Below the pieces are notes generated by a model, which saw only the letters and a list, made by a program, of their open reading frames with translations, ran no database searches and was not told the origin of the DNA. A stretch of DNA of 42,385 nucleotides, taken from positions 1 to 42,385 of IMG/VR virus record IMGVR_UViG_3300048772_000284, one strand, 5' to 3'. Shown in pieces: positions 1-7,761 of this stretch (positions are counted from its first letter, which is position 1; each line of letters opens with the position of its first letter). Origin of the DNA: a virus. Made by a program: the position numbers and the translations under genes.

Positions 1-493
1 GGCTAAAGGGGTTGCCGAAAACAAGCCGGATGCCGTTGCATTGGGCGGCCCTGGCGGCGGCCCTGGCGGCGTCCCTGGCGGCGTCCCCGGCGGCGGCGGC
101 CCAGGCGGCGGCGGCCCTGGCGGCGGCCCCGGCGGCGGCGTCCCTGGCGGCGGCCCCGGCGGCGGCCCTTTCTTGGTCAGAAATTAGTCCGTTAGCGAAG
201 TCTCGCGCAGCTTTGATAGCAAGCTCTGGCCGCTTATCGTTTGAGTATTTCTTCCAGATGGGTAAGACTTCTTCGGAGAAATCAGCCGCCATGAGCCGTG
301 CGATATTGTCGCAGTTTTCAACGGTCGCGCAGAGCGCCCAAAGCGCATCATCTAGGCCGTTGGATTGGAGAATGGTGAGCAGGTTGATCGGCTCGGTATC
401 CTTCACGCCCTTTAACGCGGCGCGAAGGAATTTGTACCGAGTCTCGCAAGCGCCCGCGTTCTGCAAGCGTTTGAATGTGGTGGTCAGTGTCAT
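1..493 (-). CDS. Phage protein with alanine-rich repeat tail, 3' truncated
   Basis: The gene starts with ATG at 493 behind GGAGG (GGAGGCGCT-ATG), overlaps the stop of the upstream gene by ATGA, and runs off the left edge. The first ~110 residues are ordinary protein (for example LLTILQSNGLDDALWALCA and LMAADFSEEVLPIWKKY). After that comes a low-complexity stretch of Ala blocks separated by Arg, Asp, Gly or Trp (AARDAAAGAAARAAAAWAAA type), encoded by GGC/GCC-rich 12-base units at about 40-175. This arrangement resembles phage and prophage proteins annotated as immunity-like, which carry the same N-terminal text and AARAAA repeats; that name is a family label, not a demonstrated function. The repeat would form an amphipathic or coiled helix. 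Last gene of the leftward block in this window. Confidence 0.75.
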   Translation of the reverse strand, partial: MTLTTTFKRLQNAGACETRYKFLRAALKGVKDTEPINLLTILQSNGLDDALWALCATVENCDNIARLMAADFSEEVLPIWKKYSNDKRPELAIKAARDFANGLISDQERAAAGAAARDAAAGAAARAAAAWAAAAGDAARDAARAAARAAQCNGIRLVFGNPFS

Positions 494-702
494 AGCGCCT
501 CCAAGGAACCGCAGCAGACCATTCCGATGAACGCATCGGTATCGGGATCTACAACGTAGCAATGGTTCATGGTGTTTGCAGGCGGGCAGCCGGGAAGGTT
601 CTTTACACGAATCACGTCGCCCTTTCGTAAACTGGTGCGCCCATCAATAATGTCGATGAGCGCCGGATCATACCTGTACAACTTGCCAACTCTGACCTTC
701 AT
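490..702 (-). CDS. Small hypothetical phage protein (70 aa)
   Basis: Starts at MKVRVGKLYRYDPALIDIID, overlapping the upstream stop by ATGA (699-702) and ending in ATGA overlap with the next gene. The longer frame upstream is a shadow of the zinc protein. The sequence looks like a small beta-barrel or SH3-like fold: GDVIRVKNLPGCPP near residue 30, then a HCYVVDPDTDAFIGMVCC strand pair. I do not recognise a family. Position inside a run of translationally coupled accessory genes suggests a small regulatory or DNA-associated role, but nothing in it shows which. Confidence 0.75.
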   Translation of the reverse strand: MKVRVGKLYRYDPALIDIIDGRTSLRKGDVIRVKNLPGCPPANTMNHCYVVDPDTDAFIGMVCCGSLEAL

Positions 703-1466
703 TCGCCCACCTCGTTGTATGCCGCGCTCAACACTTCGACTGCCGGCAAATACATCGGATGATCGTGCATGTGTTCGATTGCGTGGTTGAGAATCTCCCG
801 CGCCTGCGCAACGGCGTAGACCGTGATCTGCACATCTTCGGCGAAGCCCTTGCCGTTGCACCGCCAGCAAGTGTTGCCGGCAATATCCTTGCCGCTGTAG
901 CAGCCGCACTTTACATCCACGCGGTCAGCGCACACCATGGCGTTGTCGCTCACACGCCACACCGGGTAGGGCGCGATCTCACCCTCGAACCAATCATGGC
1001 CCAGCGCGTAGCACTTGGCTCCGTCTGCCATGGGGTTGTCCAGATTGCCGGCCCCAGGAACGCAGGGAGAGCAGAACTGCGCGAAAGTGTAGTAGTTGGA
1101 CTTCAACACGAAGATGTCGGAGTCCAGGCACTGCGTCAGCTTGTAGCCGTCACTGTCGTAGGTAAACCCCTTCGGTTCGGCGCCGAACACGTCGCTGGAA
1201 TCGAGTGTGTGCTTGCAGGTGTGGCAGATGTAATCCGCACAACCATGCTTCGTGTACTGCGGATAGTCTTCGTCGGAGTCGCTCTCCATTGTCAGCTCAA
1301 CAACCTTGTTGCAGCACTGTGGGCACGCCGGCTCCCCATAGTCCGGCTCCAAGTCATTCAGCGCGTCGCCGCTGACACTGTGTAGTGCGATCACGCCGAA
1401 GCGAATCCCGGTTTCCAGGTCGATGTTTGTAACACATCTTCCGTAATCAATACCAGCGTTTCCCAT
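699..1466 (-). CDS. Cysteine-rich zinc-binding phage protein (255 aa)
   Basis: ATG at 1466 is chosen over the upstream in-frame codon because GGAGG lies 7 bases before it (GGAGGTATTGGC-ATG). The protein begins MGNAGIDYGRCVTNIDLETG, an opening shared by a family of phage accessory proteins of unknown function. It carries several CxxC-type pairs: CPQCCNKVVEL near residue 48, YICHTCKHTL near 79, CGCYSGKDIAGNTCWRC near 191-207. These would bind two or three zinc ions in rubredoxin/DnaJ-like knuckles. No catalytic motif is visible. It may be a nucleic-acid or protein-binding factor; this is inference from the zinc knuckles only. Confidence 0.85.
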   Translation of the reverse strand: MGNAGIDYGRCVTNIDLETGIRFGVIALHSVSGDALNDLEPDYGEPACPQCCNKVVELTMESDSDEDYPQYTKHGCADYICHTCKHTLDSSDVFGAEPKGFTYDSDGYKLTQCLDSDIFVLKSNYYTFAQFCSPCVPGAGNLDNPMADGAKCYALGHDWFEGEIAPYPVWRVSDNAMVCADRVDVKCGCYSGKDIAGNTCWRCNGKGFAEDVQITVYAVAQAREILNHAIEHMHDHPMYLPAVEVLSAAYNEVGE

Positions 1467-1683
1467 GCCAATACCTCCGTCTTGCCGCGCCCAACTCCTT
1501 GGCGCGGCTGGTTCGTGTTGAGTCAGGATGCTTCGCGTGGTCAAGTGCGCGACGGACAGCGGAAAGAATAACCTCTCTCAGCCGTCGCTCATGCCTTGCC
1601 AACAGGACACGCGCTTTTTTCACGGCGCTTCCACAGACCTCTGCTATTGCGCATACGCCACCGCCTACGTCAAGTCTGACCAT
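1447..1683 (-). CDS. Small basic hypothetical protein (78 aa)
   Basis: The frame opens at ATG 1683, overlapping the end of the upstream gene by 19 bases, and ends 20 bases inside the following zinc protein gene. A shorter start at GTG (MKKARVLLARHERR) is also possible and has a weak GGAA upstream. The product is rich in Arg and Lys (LLARHERRLREVILSAVRRA; C-terminal ARRRYWHGKRWY) and mostly helical, which would suit nucleic-acid binding. No family recognised. The double overlap and compact operon context support reality, but the start is uncertain. Confidence 0.6.
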   Translation of the reverse strand: MVRLDVGGGVCAIAEVCGSAVKKARVLLARHERRLREVILSAVRRALDHAKHPDSTRTSRAKELGAARRRYWHGKRWY

Positions 1684-2327
1684 GCCATCGGCACGGCCTG
1701 TACGAATGAGACGCCGCCGCGAACGCCGGCACGAAGCTCGATCAAGGTGCGGCCAATCTTGATCAGTGCTTTGAAGGTCCGGCCGCACCGCACGTTGATG
1801 ACCTGGATGCGGTACCACTTCCACGCCTTGTCGCGGAAGAAGTTTGCGTAAGCCTTGTACCGAGTCTTCATCGCCAGGCTCAGGGTGCGCTTCAAGCCGG
1901 GCGTGTGCTTGAGCAGGAAAGGGTCAACCGTCTCAGGAGTCCACGTCGCTTGCTCGCGCAGCGTTGCCAGCAGACCACCGGCCTTGGAAACCACGCGGTC
2001 TGCGTCAATGACCGGGGTTATCTTCTCAAGTGTGGGCTTGGCCGGGGCGGGGAGCGTGATTGAAGGGATCAGCTCGAAGGCCATGCGGCGACGGGCGTGG
2101 GCCTCGTTGCGCGCGGCTCTCAGTGTATCGTCGTCCACGAACTTGCGTGTGCAGCGCGAACCGCGGCGGACGTTGATGCCCCGCTCTTTCAGCAAGTCTT
2201 GCAGAGGTACCAAGTGCGCGCTGGTCTGGTCTGTTTGCAGCGCGTTCCACAACAAAACCAGCCGATAGTTGGAGTGATTCTGCATCTGGGCTTTCAGCTG
2301 CTCGTAAGTAGTTTGCCTATTCTTCAT
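1665..2327 (-). CDS. Hypothetical phage protein (220 aa)
   Basis: ATG at 2327 is preceded by GAGGA at 8 bases, whereas the further upstream ATG at 2393 has no ribosome site, so the shorter form is preferred. The protein begins MKNRQTTYEQLKAQMQNHSN, contains a basic patch around ERGINVRRGSRCTRK, and a helical middle. No catalytic motif is recognised. It is the first gene downstream of a 470-base non-coding gap with a putative promoter and three inverted repeats, so it heads the left-most transcription unit. Confidence 0.7.
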   Translation of the reverse strand: MKNRQTTYEQLKAQMQNHSNYRLVLLWNALQTDQTSAHLVPLQDLLKERGINVRRGSRCTRKFVDDDTLRAARNEAHARRRMAFELIPSITLPAPAKPTLEKITPVIDADRVVSKAGGLLATLREQATWTPETVDPFLLKHTPGLKRTLSLAMKTRYKAYANFFRDKAWKWYRIQVINVRCGRTFKALIKIGRTLIELRAGVRGGVSFVQAVPMAWSDLT

Positions 2328-2795
2328 GGTACGATTCCTCGTTTTCTGCCTTGCGGCGGGTTGCAGTTTCGACTCTAAGCTGTGAGTCTTCATCAGCGAT
2401 GGAGCATTACCATCGGACTGCCATGGGTTTTTGTGTCTACTCTACAACCGCTCGCTCAAGTTGTCGGCTCTGAATTAAACTTCGCTGGTCGTATAGCCCA
2501 CCCTGTCCTCAGTTTCATTTTCTGTCTCACGACAGTGCCGACAGTATCGAACTCCAGCGCCGCATTTAATTTGTATTGTCCTAAAGAGTAGGGGTTTACT
2601 TTGTGCCCCATGCCTTGCAGTATTTCAATCAACTTTAGGTGCTTGCCTGGGCAAGTCTGAGCTATTGCTCAACTATGAATAGTGTACCATAACCAAACGG
2701 TTATGAACAACTAAATTTGAACTATTTTCACCTTTAGAATCAACAACTTACAGGCATTTTGCCTAAAAAATCAGCCAAATACGAGATTTTCCCGC
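2328..2795. other. Non-coding gap between leftward genes
   Basis: About 470 bases with no convincing gene on either strand. It is more AT-rich than the flanks (especially 2690-2780). It holds three consecutive inverted repeats (2642-2655, 2658-2671, 2688-2705), a further dyad AGGCA-TTT-TGCCT at 2752-2764, and a plausible leftward promoter at 2681-2710. Short frames here lack ribosome sites and look random. Confidence 0.6.
2681..2710 (-). promoter_or_regulatory. Putative leftward promoter with operator-like dyad in spacer
   Basis: On the minus strand TTGTTC (2710-2705), 18-base spacer, TACACT (2686-2681). The hexamers match consensus 3/6 and 4/6. The spacer is filled by a perfect 7-base inverted repeat CATAACC-AAAC-GGTTATG (2688-2705), the right place for a repressor site. 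Two more perfect dyads, CTTGCC-TG-GGCAAG (2642-2655) and TGAGC-TATT-GCTCA (2658-2671), lie just downstream in the leader. It would drive the genes from 2327 leftward. Confidence 0.4.
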
Positions 2796-3128
2796 TCAGG
2801 CACGGCCTCTACCGGCACATGACCGGCAGGGCGACTCTTCGCGGTGCGTGAAGTTGCGCATCTGATAGACCACGCCGGACCCCTCACACTCAGGGCAGGC
2901 AGCGGTCAGCAGCGCCAGGGTGGCGTCGTAGGCGCGACGGCGGTCAGGGTCTTTCAGGACGGCGTAGGCTTCCGTAACATCGGCGAAGAGGGCTGCGTTC
3001 GACGCAGAGCCGGTGTCCGGGTGGTGCTTCAGCGCCAGGGCCAGGTACGCCGCCCGGAGGTCTGAGACCAAAGCTCCGGGCGGGACACCAAGCACGTCGT
3101 AATGCGTCTTCTCGATCACGGTTTTCAT
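2796..3128 (-). CDS. J-domain protein with DnaJ-type zinc knuckles (110 aa)
   Basis: Starts at ATG 3128 behind AAAGGA; begins MKTVIEKTHYDVLGVPPG. Residues ~8-70 form a J domain: HYDVLGV, helix II, then the hallmark HPD (KHHPDTGS), helix III and a DPDRRRAYD motif. After it come two DnaJ-like zinc motifs, CPECEGSG and CRSCAGRG, but only two of the four repeats of full DnaJ. There is no Gly/Phe region or C-terminal substrate domain. J domains stimulate Hsp70 ATPase, so this is probably a phage co-chaperone recruiting host DnaK; the zinc pair may position a client. Alternative: a redox or nucleic-acid role for the zinc part. Translationally coupled to the tiny upstream frame through TGATG. Confidence 0.9.
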   Translation of the reverse strand: MKTVIEKTHYDVLGVPPGALVSDLRAAYLALALKHHPDTGSASNAALFADVTEAYAVLKDPDRRRAYDATLALLTAACPECEGSGVVYQMRNFTHREESPCRSCAGRGRA

Positions 3129-3208
3129 CACTGTCCTTTGCAGATGTTGTCGATCTGGCGAGCTTCCGGCGCGATGTCCTCGTACAACACAGGCTGTACG
3201 ATCTTCAA
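3128..3208 (-). CDS. Candidate 26-residue micro-ORF with TTG start
   Basis: Between the 112-residue gene and the J-domain gene lies a 27-codon frame. It opens with TTG overlapping the upstream stop (TTGA, 3208-3205) and closes in TGATG overlap with the next ATG. It reads MKIVQPVLYEDIAPEARQID and continues six residues to the stop. The exact tiling is what this operon does elsewhere with GTG and TTG starts. It could simply maintain translational coupling. Too short for family recognition. Confidence 0.35.
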   Translation of the reverse strand: MKIVQPVLYEDIAPEARQIDNICKGQ

Positions 3209-3543
3209 TCCAACTCATCCTTGCCCTTCACCACGCGGCCAGAAATCAGCGCGGCCCCCGGCGACCCGCTCTTGTCTGTCGGTTTGAAGTATGCCTTGCG
3301 GTCGTTGGGGTATGTAAACTCCAGCATGGCGTAGTTCGCAGCGTCAATGAGGTTCTCCGTGTTGTGCGTCTCCCGGTAATGTGTAAGCCGCATCCTGAGA
3401 GACTTCATCCAGTTGTAGCCGCCCTTCTTAGCCGGCCCGTAGTTGTGATAGCCCACAGCAACACGATTCAGCATCCCTTGCAGGAAGTCCTTGCTGAACT
3501 GAGTTTGCGGAATCGACGACGGCCAATTGAGTTCAATCTTCAC
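3205..3543 (-). CDS. Conserved phage hypothetical protein (112 aa)
   Basis: GTG start at 3543 in a GTGA overlap with the upstream stop. The text ENLIDAANYAMLEFTYPNDR followed by KAYFKPTDKSGSPGA resembles a widespread family of small phage proteins (pattern T-x-N-x-x-x-L-x-D-x-A-N-[FY]-A-M-x-E-F ... F-x-x-T-D-S-x-x-S-P-G) that usually sit among accessory genes. Function of that family is unknown. Mostly alpha-helical; no zinc or catalytic residues. Confidence 0.85.
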   Translation of the reverse strand: MKIELNWPSSIPQTQFSKDFLQGMLNRVAVGYHNYGPAKKGGYNWMKSLRMRLTHYRETHNTENLIDAANYAMLEFTYPNDRKAYFKPTDKSGSPGAALISGRVVKGKDELD

Positions 3544-3818
3544 TTCGCACTAACCTCCTCACGAACAGCGTACCAGCGGATCTGACCACGATTGACAGAC
3601 ACGACGGTGTGCACCACTGGCGAGTTGGCAAGCCCGTTGGCAAGCTCGCGCAACTTTAACTGCACCTCATTGGCGCTCCTTTCGACTTCAACTACGCTGC
3701 CGAACGTCTGCGCGCTCCCGTCGGTGAAGACAATCTTGGCGCTCTTCACGCTGGGCTTCTTTTCCTCCGGTGCCTTGAAGTTTGCAGGCAGCGGGGCTTC
3801 TCCAATGTTGCTTGGCAC
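3540..3818 (-). CDS. Small hypothetical phage protein (92 aa), GTG start
   Basis: The start is GTG at 3818, because AAGGAG lies 7 bases upstream (AAGGAGAATCACA-GTG); the longer frame to 3932 overlaps a real gene and reads as random basic sequence. The protein begins MPSNIGEAPLPANFKAPEEK, then KSAKIVFTDGSAQTFGSVVEV and a helix ELANGLANS, ending with strands HTVVSVNRGQIRWYAVREE. The beta-alpha-beta order suggests a small compact fold. Family not recognised. Confidence 0.75.
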   Translation of the reverse strand: MPSNIGEAPLPANFKAPEEKKPSVKSAKIVFTDGSAQTFGSVVEVERSANEVQLKLRELANGLANSPVVHTVVSVNRGQIRWYAVREEVSAK

Positions 3819-3829
3819 TGTGATTCTCC

Positions 3830-4267
3830 TTAGTTGACGGTGTACTTCTTCACAAGCGCCCTGGCAGCGGCGATCCAGTTTCCGTCCTCTTCCACGGTAA
3901 GTGGCCGGCGAGGCATCCTCATGGCGACCCACTTATCGTGCAGCAGCCTGGTGGTGACGTGATTCGCCAGAGCAACGGGCATGGTAACGCGGTAGGCGCA
4001 CATTTCCTTGGTCTCCGCGTTGATCATGTGATCTTCGTGCGCAATCTCATGCCGCATCTGTATCCCAAGATGACAGATGCGGCACGTTCCCTGCCCTGGC
4101 CTCTTCTGCTGATCCGGCTGTTCCTGATACGACGAGCGCAGATCCGTGCCGCACACCGGGCAAAAGAACGTAGGAATGGTGTAGTCGTGAATGCTGCGAA
4201 TGAAAGCCTCAAGCCTGTTTCGCAGACCATCACACCGCGTGTGTTGCAGCGCCTCCATGAGGTTCAT
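3830..4267 (-). CDS. Zinc-ribbon hypothetical protein (145 aa)
   Basis: Start ATG 4267 overlaps the upstream stop by ATGA. Two CxxC pairs separated by ~27 residues (FFCPVCGTDLRSS and GTCRICHLGI) form a zinc ribbon in residues 35-70. A histidine-rich stretch follows (MRHEIAHEDHMINAET), then a helical C-terminus with DKWVAMRMPRRPLTVEEDG. The HEIAHEDH string loosely resembles a zinc-protease HExxH (HEIAH) but lacks the rest of that family's context, so no protease call is made. Likely a small nucleic-acid-binding accessory protein. Confidence 0.75.
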   Translation of the reverse strand: MNLMEALQHTRCDGLRNRLEAFIRSIHDYTIPTFFCPVCGTDLRSSYQEQPDQQKRPGQGTCRICHLGIQMRHEIAHEDHMINAETKEMCAYRVTMPVALANHVTTRLLHDKWVAMRMPRRPLTVEEDGNWIAAARALVKKYTVN

Positions 4268-4422
4268 TGCTTCCTCACCTCCCGCTCTTCCCGCAGCTTC
4301 CGCTGAACTGCCGCCACCTGCTGCTCGACAACCGCCATGTACGCAGGGCGTTCTGCTGCGGGCACAGCTTGAGGAGCGGGCGGCGGTGTTTGCATAGGGT
4401 GGTCGTCAGGAAGGATGCTCAC
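4264..4422 (-). CDS. Small hypothetical protein (52 aa), GTG start
   Basis: GTG at 4422 overlaps the upstream stop by GTGA and has AAGGAGG five bases before it, so the longer upstream frame is rejected. The product has a proline-rich N-terminus (MQTPPPAPQAVPAAERPAY) followed by a charged helix with QRKLREEREVRKQ, likely a coiled coil. Unknown function. Confidence 0.65.
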   Translation of the reverse strand: MSILPDDHPMQTPPPAPQAVPAAERPAYMAVVEQQVAAVQRKLREEREVRKQ

Positions 4423-4637
4423 GCACCCTCCTTGGACTCCGGTTTGCGCAGCGCGAGCATCAACTTTGACATCCTCATGGAGAGTTTGCGAACGTCTGTT
4501 ACGTTGCGAGTGTTGCGCAGCGGTGTACACAGATCCCCGCTGCTGCGGTCAACCGTCTGCTCGTCGAGGCACTGCCGTGCTTGCGTAGCAAAAACATCGG
4601 CGAGTTTCATTGCATCTGCCAAATCAGATCGTTTCAT
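4419..4637 (-). CDS. Small helical hypothetical protein (72 aa)
   Basis: ATG 4637, four bases after the stop of the primase-helicase gene, with AAAGGG upstream. Sequence MKRSDLADAMKLADVFATQA suggests a helix, with a basic C-terminus (SMRMSKLMLALRKPESKEGA). Lies directly downstream of the replication gene, so it may be an auxiliary factor; this rests on position only. Confidence 0.65.
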   Translation of the reverse strand: MKRSDLADAMKLADVFATQARQCLDEQTVDRSSGDLCTPLRNTRNVTDVRKLSMRMSKLMLALRKPESKEGA

Positions 4638-4641
4638 TGAA

Positions 4642-6732
4642 TCACCCTTTCACAAACTTCGGTTTTGGCTGCCCCTTGCGAGACCGCTCCTGGTTGTACA
4701 TCTCGCCGGCCTGCTTCGCAGACAAGCTGGCGAACTTATCCGGGGTGCGGACTGCCCACACCCGCTGCTTCCTGCCCTTGGTGGTCTCCACCGTCGCACC
4801 ATCAGCGACCAGCCTGAACCCAGCATCCTTCAACGCCGCGCTCATTGCTTTCCCGCTCAACGGGTACTTGTGGCGGCTCACTTCATTCTCCGGCTGATAG
4901 AACGCCAGCAGATCATCTGTTGTATACAGCGCGTAAGGCACCACCACGTCGCCCGCCCGCAGCTTGTTGTCCGGCAGCTCTCGCAGCTCGGTACACCAGG
5001 CCAGATGCTCGCTCTTGCCCGCGTCCACCATCTCACTCCGCGCCTTGGTCCTTGGCGCTTCGGCCATGGGGTTGAAGCCCTTCAGGTCGATGCTCAGCAG
5101 GTAGTCGAAGAGCGCGTCGGTCGCCGCCTGGGTTTTGAACCACTTGTCGTACCGGGCAAAGAACCCATCGGGCGCCTTCTCTGACACCTCATGGATGAAG
5201 TAGCGACGGTCCTCCGTGGTAATGAAGAACGCATCCTGATGCTGTGAGGTGAACATGTAGTTGCAGTGGTTCTCAACGGAATACTCCGGCTTGAACTTCT
5301 CATTCACCGTGACCACGGGGGCGGTGATGATGCTCTTCAACTGGTCGGCAACCTCACGGCTGTCGCCCCCGGTGATCTCGTCACCCAGCACAAACTGCTT
5401 GTTGGCTTGCCAGGCGTTGAATGACCCAACCAGGTTGGCTTTGCTCACCTCAATATAGTTCCGGCCGTAGATCCGCCCCAGCGTGTAGCCCAGCAAACTC
5501 TTCCCCACGCCCTGCAACACAGACCAGAAAACTACCGCGGTATTCAACTTCACGCCTGGATGCTGCACCGGGTAGGCGCACCACTGCAAAAACCACTTCC
5601 GGTGCCCTGCGTCGGCGCCAGAGAAAGCATAATCGAGCAGCTCAACGAACAGGCTCACGTCACCCTTGACCGGCTTCGCACCCCAACCTTCCCACAAATT
5701 ATATTGCAGGTTGTTTACGAACAGCTCAGAGCCGGGCGAATAGGCGATGGAATCAAACGCGCGACGCGCCGGCCACTTCATCCAGCTCTCCGCCGTCTGG
5801 TGGAGCGTCAATTTCCCGTTTGTCTCTGTGGCGAGGTGCTGCCTGTCTGCGTAGACCTCATTCTTGAACGATGCCACCAGCATCATCCGATTCTGCGGCT
5901 GGTCCACCGGACGATGCGGCTTTGGCAACTCCACCACCATTGATGGGTGGCGGATGTATACCACCTCCGTGTTTAGTTGGTGGAGCGCCTTGCTGGCTGA
6001 ATACTCATCGGAATCGCTCGCCAACTCGTCCAGCTCCTTGGGGCCGTACTTCAGCAGGTAATCGTCAAGGCCAATCTTTTCCTTACCCACTTGGGGCAAC
6101 CGAACGATGAAGACCACGGCCCCTCGGTCAGTCAACGCCGCCGCCAGCCGCATCTCGGCCAGCAAGACCTGCGGATTGGTGATGGCGTCAGAGTCAAACA
6201 CGATGGACACCGACCGGCCATCCCACGCAAACTGCTCCAGCGCAGGCACCAGCACCTGATGCTTCGCCTTGGACCCGAAGTTGAAGACGCCACCCAGCCC
6301 GAGCGTGGGCAGATACAGCTTGCAGCCACACGCTCCTTTTTTCTCTCCTTCGGTTATCAGTATTGGTTTAGTGGGGTCGCCGATGATTGCCGGCCAGTCG
6401 AGCAGAGGCGGCAGGTAAATTTCCGGCGCCGTGTCCTTTGGCTGATCATACTTCCGCAGCTTCTCGCCCTTCGTAAAACCCGTGGCGACGGCGGTGTCAC
6501 GAAAGCGGTAACGAAACATCTTGAGAGGCGCGCCGTCTGCGTCGCAGTAAGGAATGACGTACCCAACGCCAGGACGGGAGAGGTTGAGCTTTACAGAGTC
6601 GGCCTCGGTACAGGGTTTGAAGCCGAGTGTTTTTGCGTCAGCCGCGTCAAGGCCGGATTTGGCAAGGTCTGCCAGCATCCAGTCGCGAGGGGATAGAACT
6701 TCGGGTGTAGGTGTTGCAGCTTTCTTCTTCAC
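4642..6732 (-). CDS. Primase-helicase: DUF3854-like TOPRIM plus SF3/VirE-like helicase
   Basis: This 696-residue protein is the replication initiator/primase-helicase of the phage. Residues ~1-260 are DUF3854/TOPRIM-like: YVIPYCDADGAPLKMFRYRF, then KPILITEGEKKG (EGE motif) and SVSIVFDSDAI (DxD) and GLDDYL. Residues ~350-600 are the DUF5906/SF3-type ATPase: Walker A GVGKS at 408-412, Walker B-like QFVLGDEI ~35 residues on, and sensor-like NYMFTSQHQDAF and EDRRYFIHEV. A C-terminal ~100-residue segment with a WAVRTPDKF strand is probably a winged helix. The order matches phage primase-helicases that unwind the origin and work with a replicative polymerase; no polymerase is in this window. Second gene of the coupled series after the methyltransferase (4-base gap). 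Confidence 0.9.
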   Translation of the reverse strand: MKKKAATPTPEVLSPRDWMLADLAKSGLDAADAKTLGFKPCTEADSVKLNLSRPGVGYVIPYCDADGAPLKMFRYRFRDTAVATGFTKGEKLRKYDQPKDTAPEIYLPPLLDWPAIIGDPTKPILITEGEKKGACGCKLYLPTLGLGGVFNFGSKAKHQVLVPALEQFAWDGRSVSIVFDSDAITNPQVLLAEMRLAAALTDRGAVVFIVRLPQVGKEKIGLDDYLLKYGPKELDELASDSDEYSASKALHQLNTEVVYIRHPSMVVELPKPHRPVDQPQNRMMLVASFKNEVYADRQHLATETNGKLTLHQTAESWMKWPARRAFDSIAYSPGSELFVNNLQYNLWEGWGAKPVKGDVSLFVELLDYAFSGADAGHRKWFLQWCAYPVQHPGVKLNTAVVFWSVLQGVGKSLLGYTLGRIYGRNYIEVSKANLVGSFNAWQANKQFVLGDEITGGDSREVADQLKSIITAPVVTVNEKFKPEYSVENHCNYMFTSQHQDAFFITTEDRRYFIHEVSEKAPDGFFARYDKWFKTQAATDALFDYLLSIDLKGFNPMAEAPRTKARSEMVDAGKSEHLAWCTELRELPDNKLRAGDVVVPYALYTTDDLLAFYQPENEVSRHKYPLSGKAMSAALKDAGFRLVADGATVETTKGRKQRVWAVRTPDKFASLSAKQAGEMYNQERSRKGQPKPKFVKG

Positions 6733-6735
6733 ACT

Positions 6736-7761
6736 TCATCCCCTGACGAGGTTGCTGTTTGCTATTCTATGCCGCGCCATCGCCGCGTACTTTGGGTTCA
6801 GATCAATTCCGATGAAGTCACAACCCCACTTCTTCGCTACTACACCCACCGTACCTGAACCACAGAACGGATCAAGCACCGTGCTGCCCTCTCCCGTCCC
6901 GGCAAGCAAGCAAGGCTCGACCAGCTTCACGGGGAAGGTGGCGAAGTGCGCTTCTTTGAAAGGTTGTGTGGCGATGGTCCACACATCACGCTTGTTGCGA
7001 GTCTCTTTCGCAGGAATCCCCAAAGACGACCGCTCGGTGCCCCCACTTATTAAGCCTTCTGTGCGCACGATAGCCTGTTCTGCCAATTTGCGCGAGGCGG
7101 GGCCACCTACGGCCTTCATCGGGCCGTTGGACTTGCCCGGAACCCGGTCAGACCCTCGCTGGTTCTCTACATCCTGATCCCAGCGCGCCACCGACGAGGC
7201 CGCCGCCGGCTCTTTGATCGCCTCCGCGTCGTAGAAGTATCGCGCGCTCTTGGTCAACAGGAACAGGTACTCGTGGCTCTTGGTGCAGCGGTCGGTCACG
7301 CTCTCCGGCATCGGATTCGGCTTGGCCCAGATAATGTCCTGCCGCAGATACCAGCCATCGGCGCGCAGTGCGAAGGCTAAGAGCCAGGGGATGCCTACGA
7401 GGTCTTTGTTCTTCAATCCATGATCTCTAAGTCCTGCGCCGGGTTCGATGTACTTCCGCGCTTGCTGGCGCTCTGTCTCAAGTCCAGTACCGCGCTGGTT
7501 TGCCATGTAGCCGTTGTACGAATCCCCGATATTCAGCCACAACGTTCCATCGTCGCGCAGCACGCGCCGCACTTCCGCGAACACGGCTACCATCTTGGCT
7601 ACGTACGCATCTGGCGTTTTCTCCAAACCGTACTGACCCTTCACTTGATAATTTCTTAATCCCCAGTAGGGGGGTGATGTTATGCAGCATTGAATCGAAC
7701 GGTCAGGCAACTCCCCAAGCCGCTTTAGAACATCTCCGGTCAACACACGGCTTGTCATCAC
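6736..7761 (-). CDS. Orphan site-specific DNA methyltransferase, beta class
   Basis: A 341-residue SAM-dependent methyltransferase modifying adenine N6 or cytosine N4. Motif IV TSPPYWGL is at residues 28-35, and motif I DPFCGSGTVG at 297-306 comes later, the permuted beta order. LWLNIGDSYNGYM and DIIWAKPNPMPESV are the usual flanking motifs of this phage/RM family. SPPY favours N4-cytosine or N6-adenine; the sequence cannot decide. No restriction endonuclease gene is adjacent, so it is probably an orphan enzyme protecting phage DNA or marking it for packaging. Start ATG 7761 in ATGA overlap with the upstream gene. Confidence 0.93.
   Translation of the reverse strand: MMTSRVLTGDVLKRLGELPDRSIQCCITSPPYWGLRNYQVKGQYGLEKTPDAYVAKMVAVFAEVRRVLRDDGTLWLNIGDSYNGYMANQRGTGLETERQQARKYIEPGAGLRDHGLKNKDLVGIPWLLAFALRADGWYLRQDIIWAKPNPMPESVTDRCTKSHEYLFLLTKSARYFYDAEAIKEPAAASSVARWDQDVENQRGSDRVPGKSNGPMKAVGGPASRKLAEQAIVRTEGLISGGTERSSLGIPAKETRNKRDVWTIATQPFKEAHFATFPVKLVEPCLLAGTGEGSTVLDPFCGSGTVGVVAKKWGCDFIGIDLNPKYAAMARHRIANSNLVRG

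Noticed and set aside
40-175. Repeat block that looked like a CRISPR or collagen-like (PPG) gene
   Set aside because: Units are contiguous with no spacers. The frame continuing from a good start and ordinary protein reads Ala blocks, not Gly-Pro-Pro.
3990-4080. Zinc protease motif HEIAH in the 3830-4267 protein
   Set aside because: No third ligand or protease context; the histidines follow a zinc ribbon.
4267-5184. Plus-strand frame of 305 codons over the primase-helicase
   Set aside because: Arg/Leu/His-rich shadow translation; no ribosome site.
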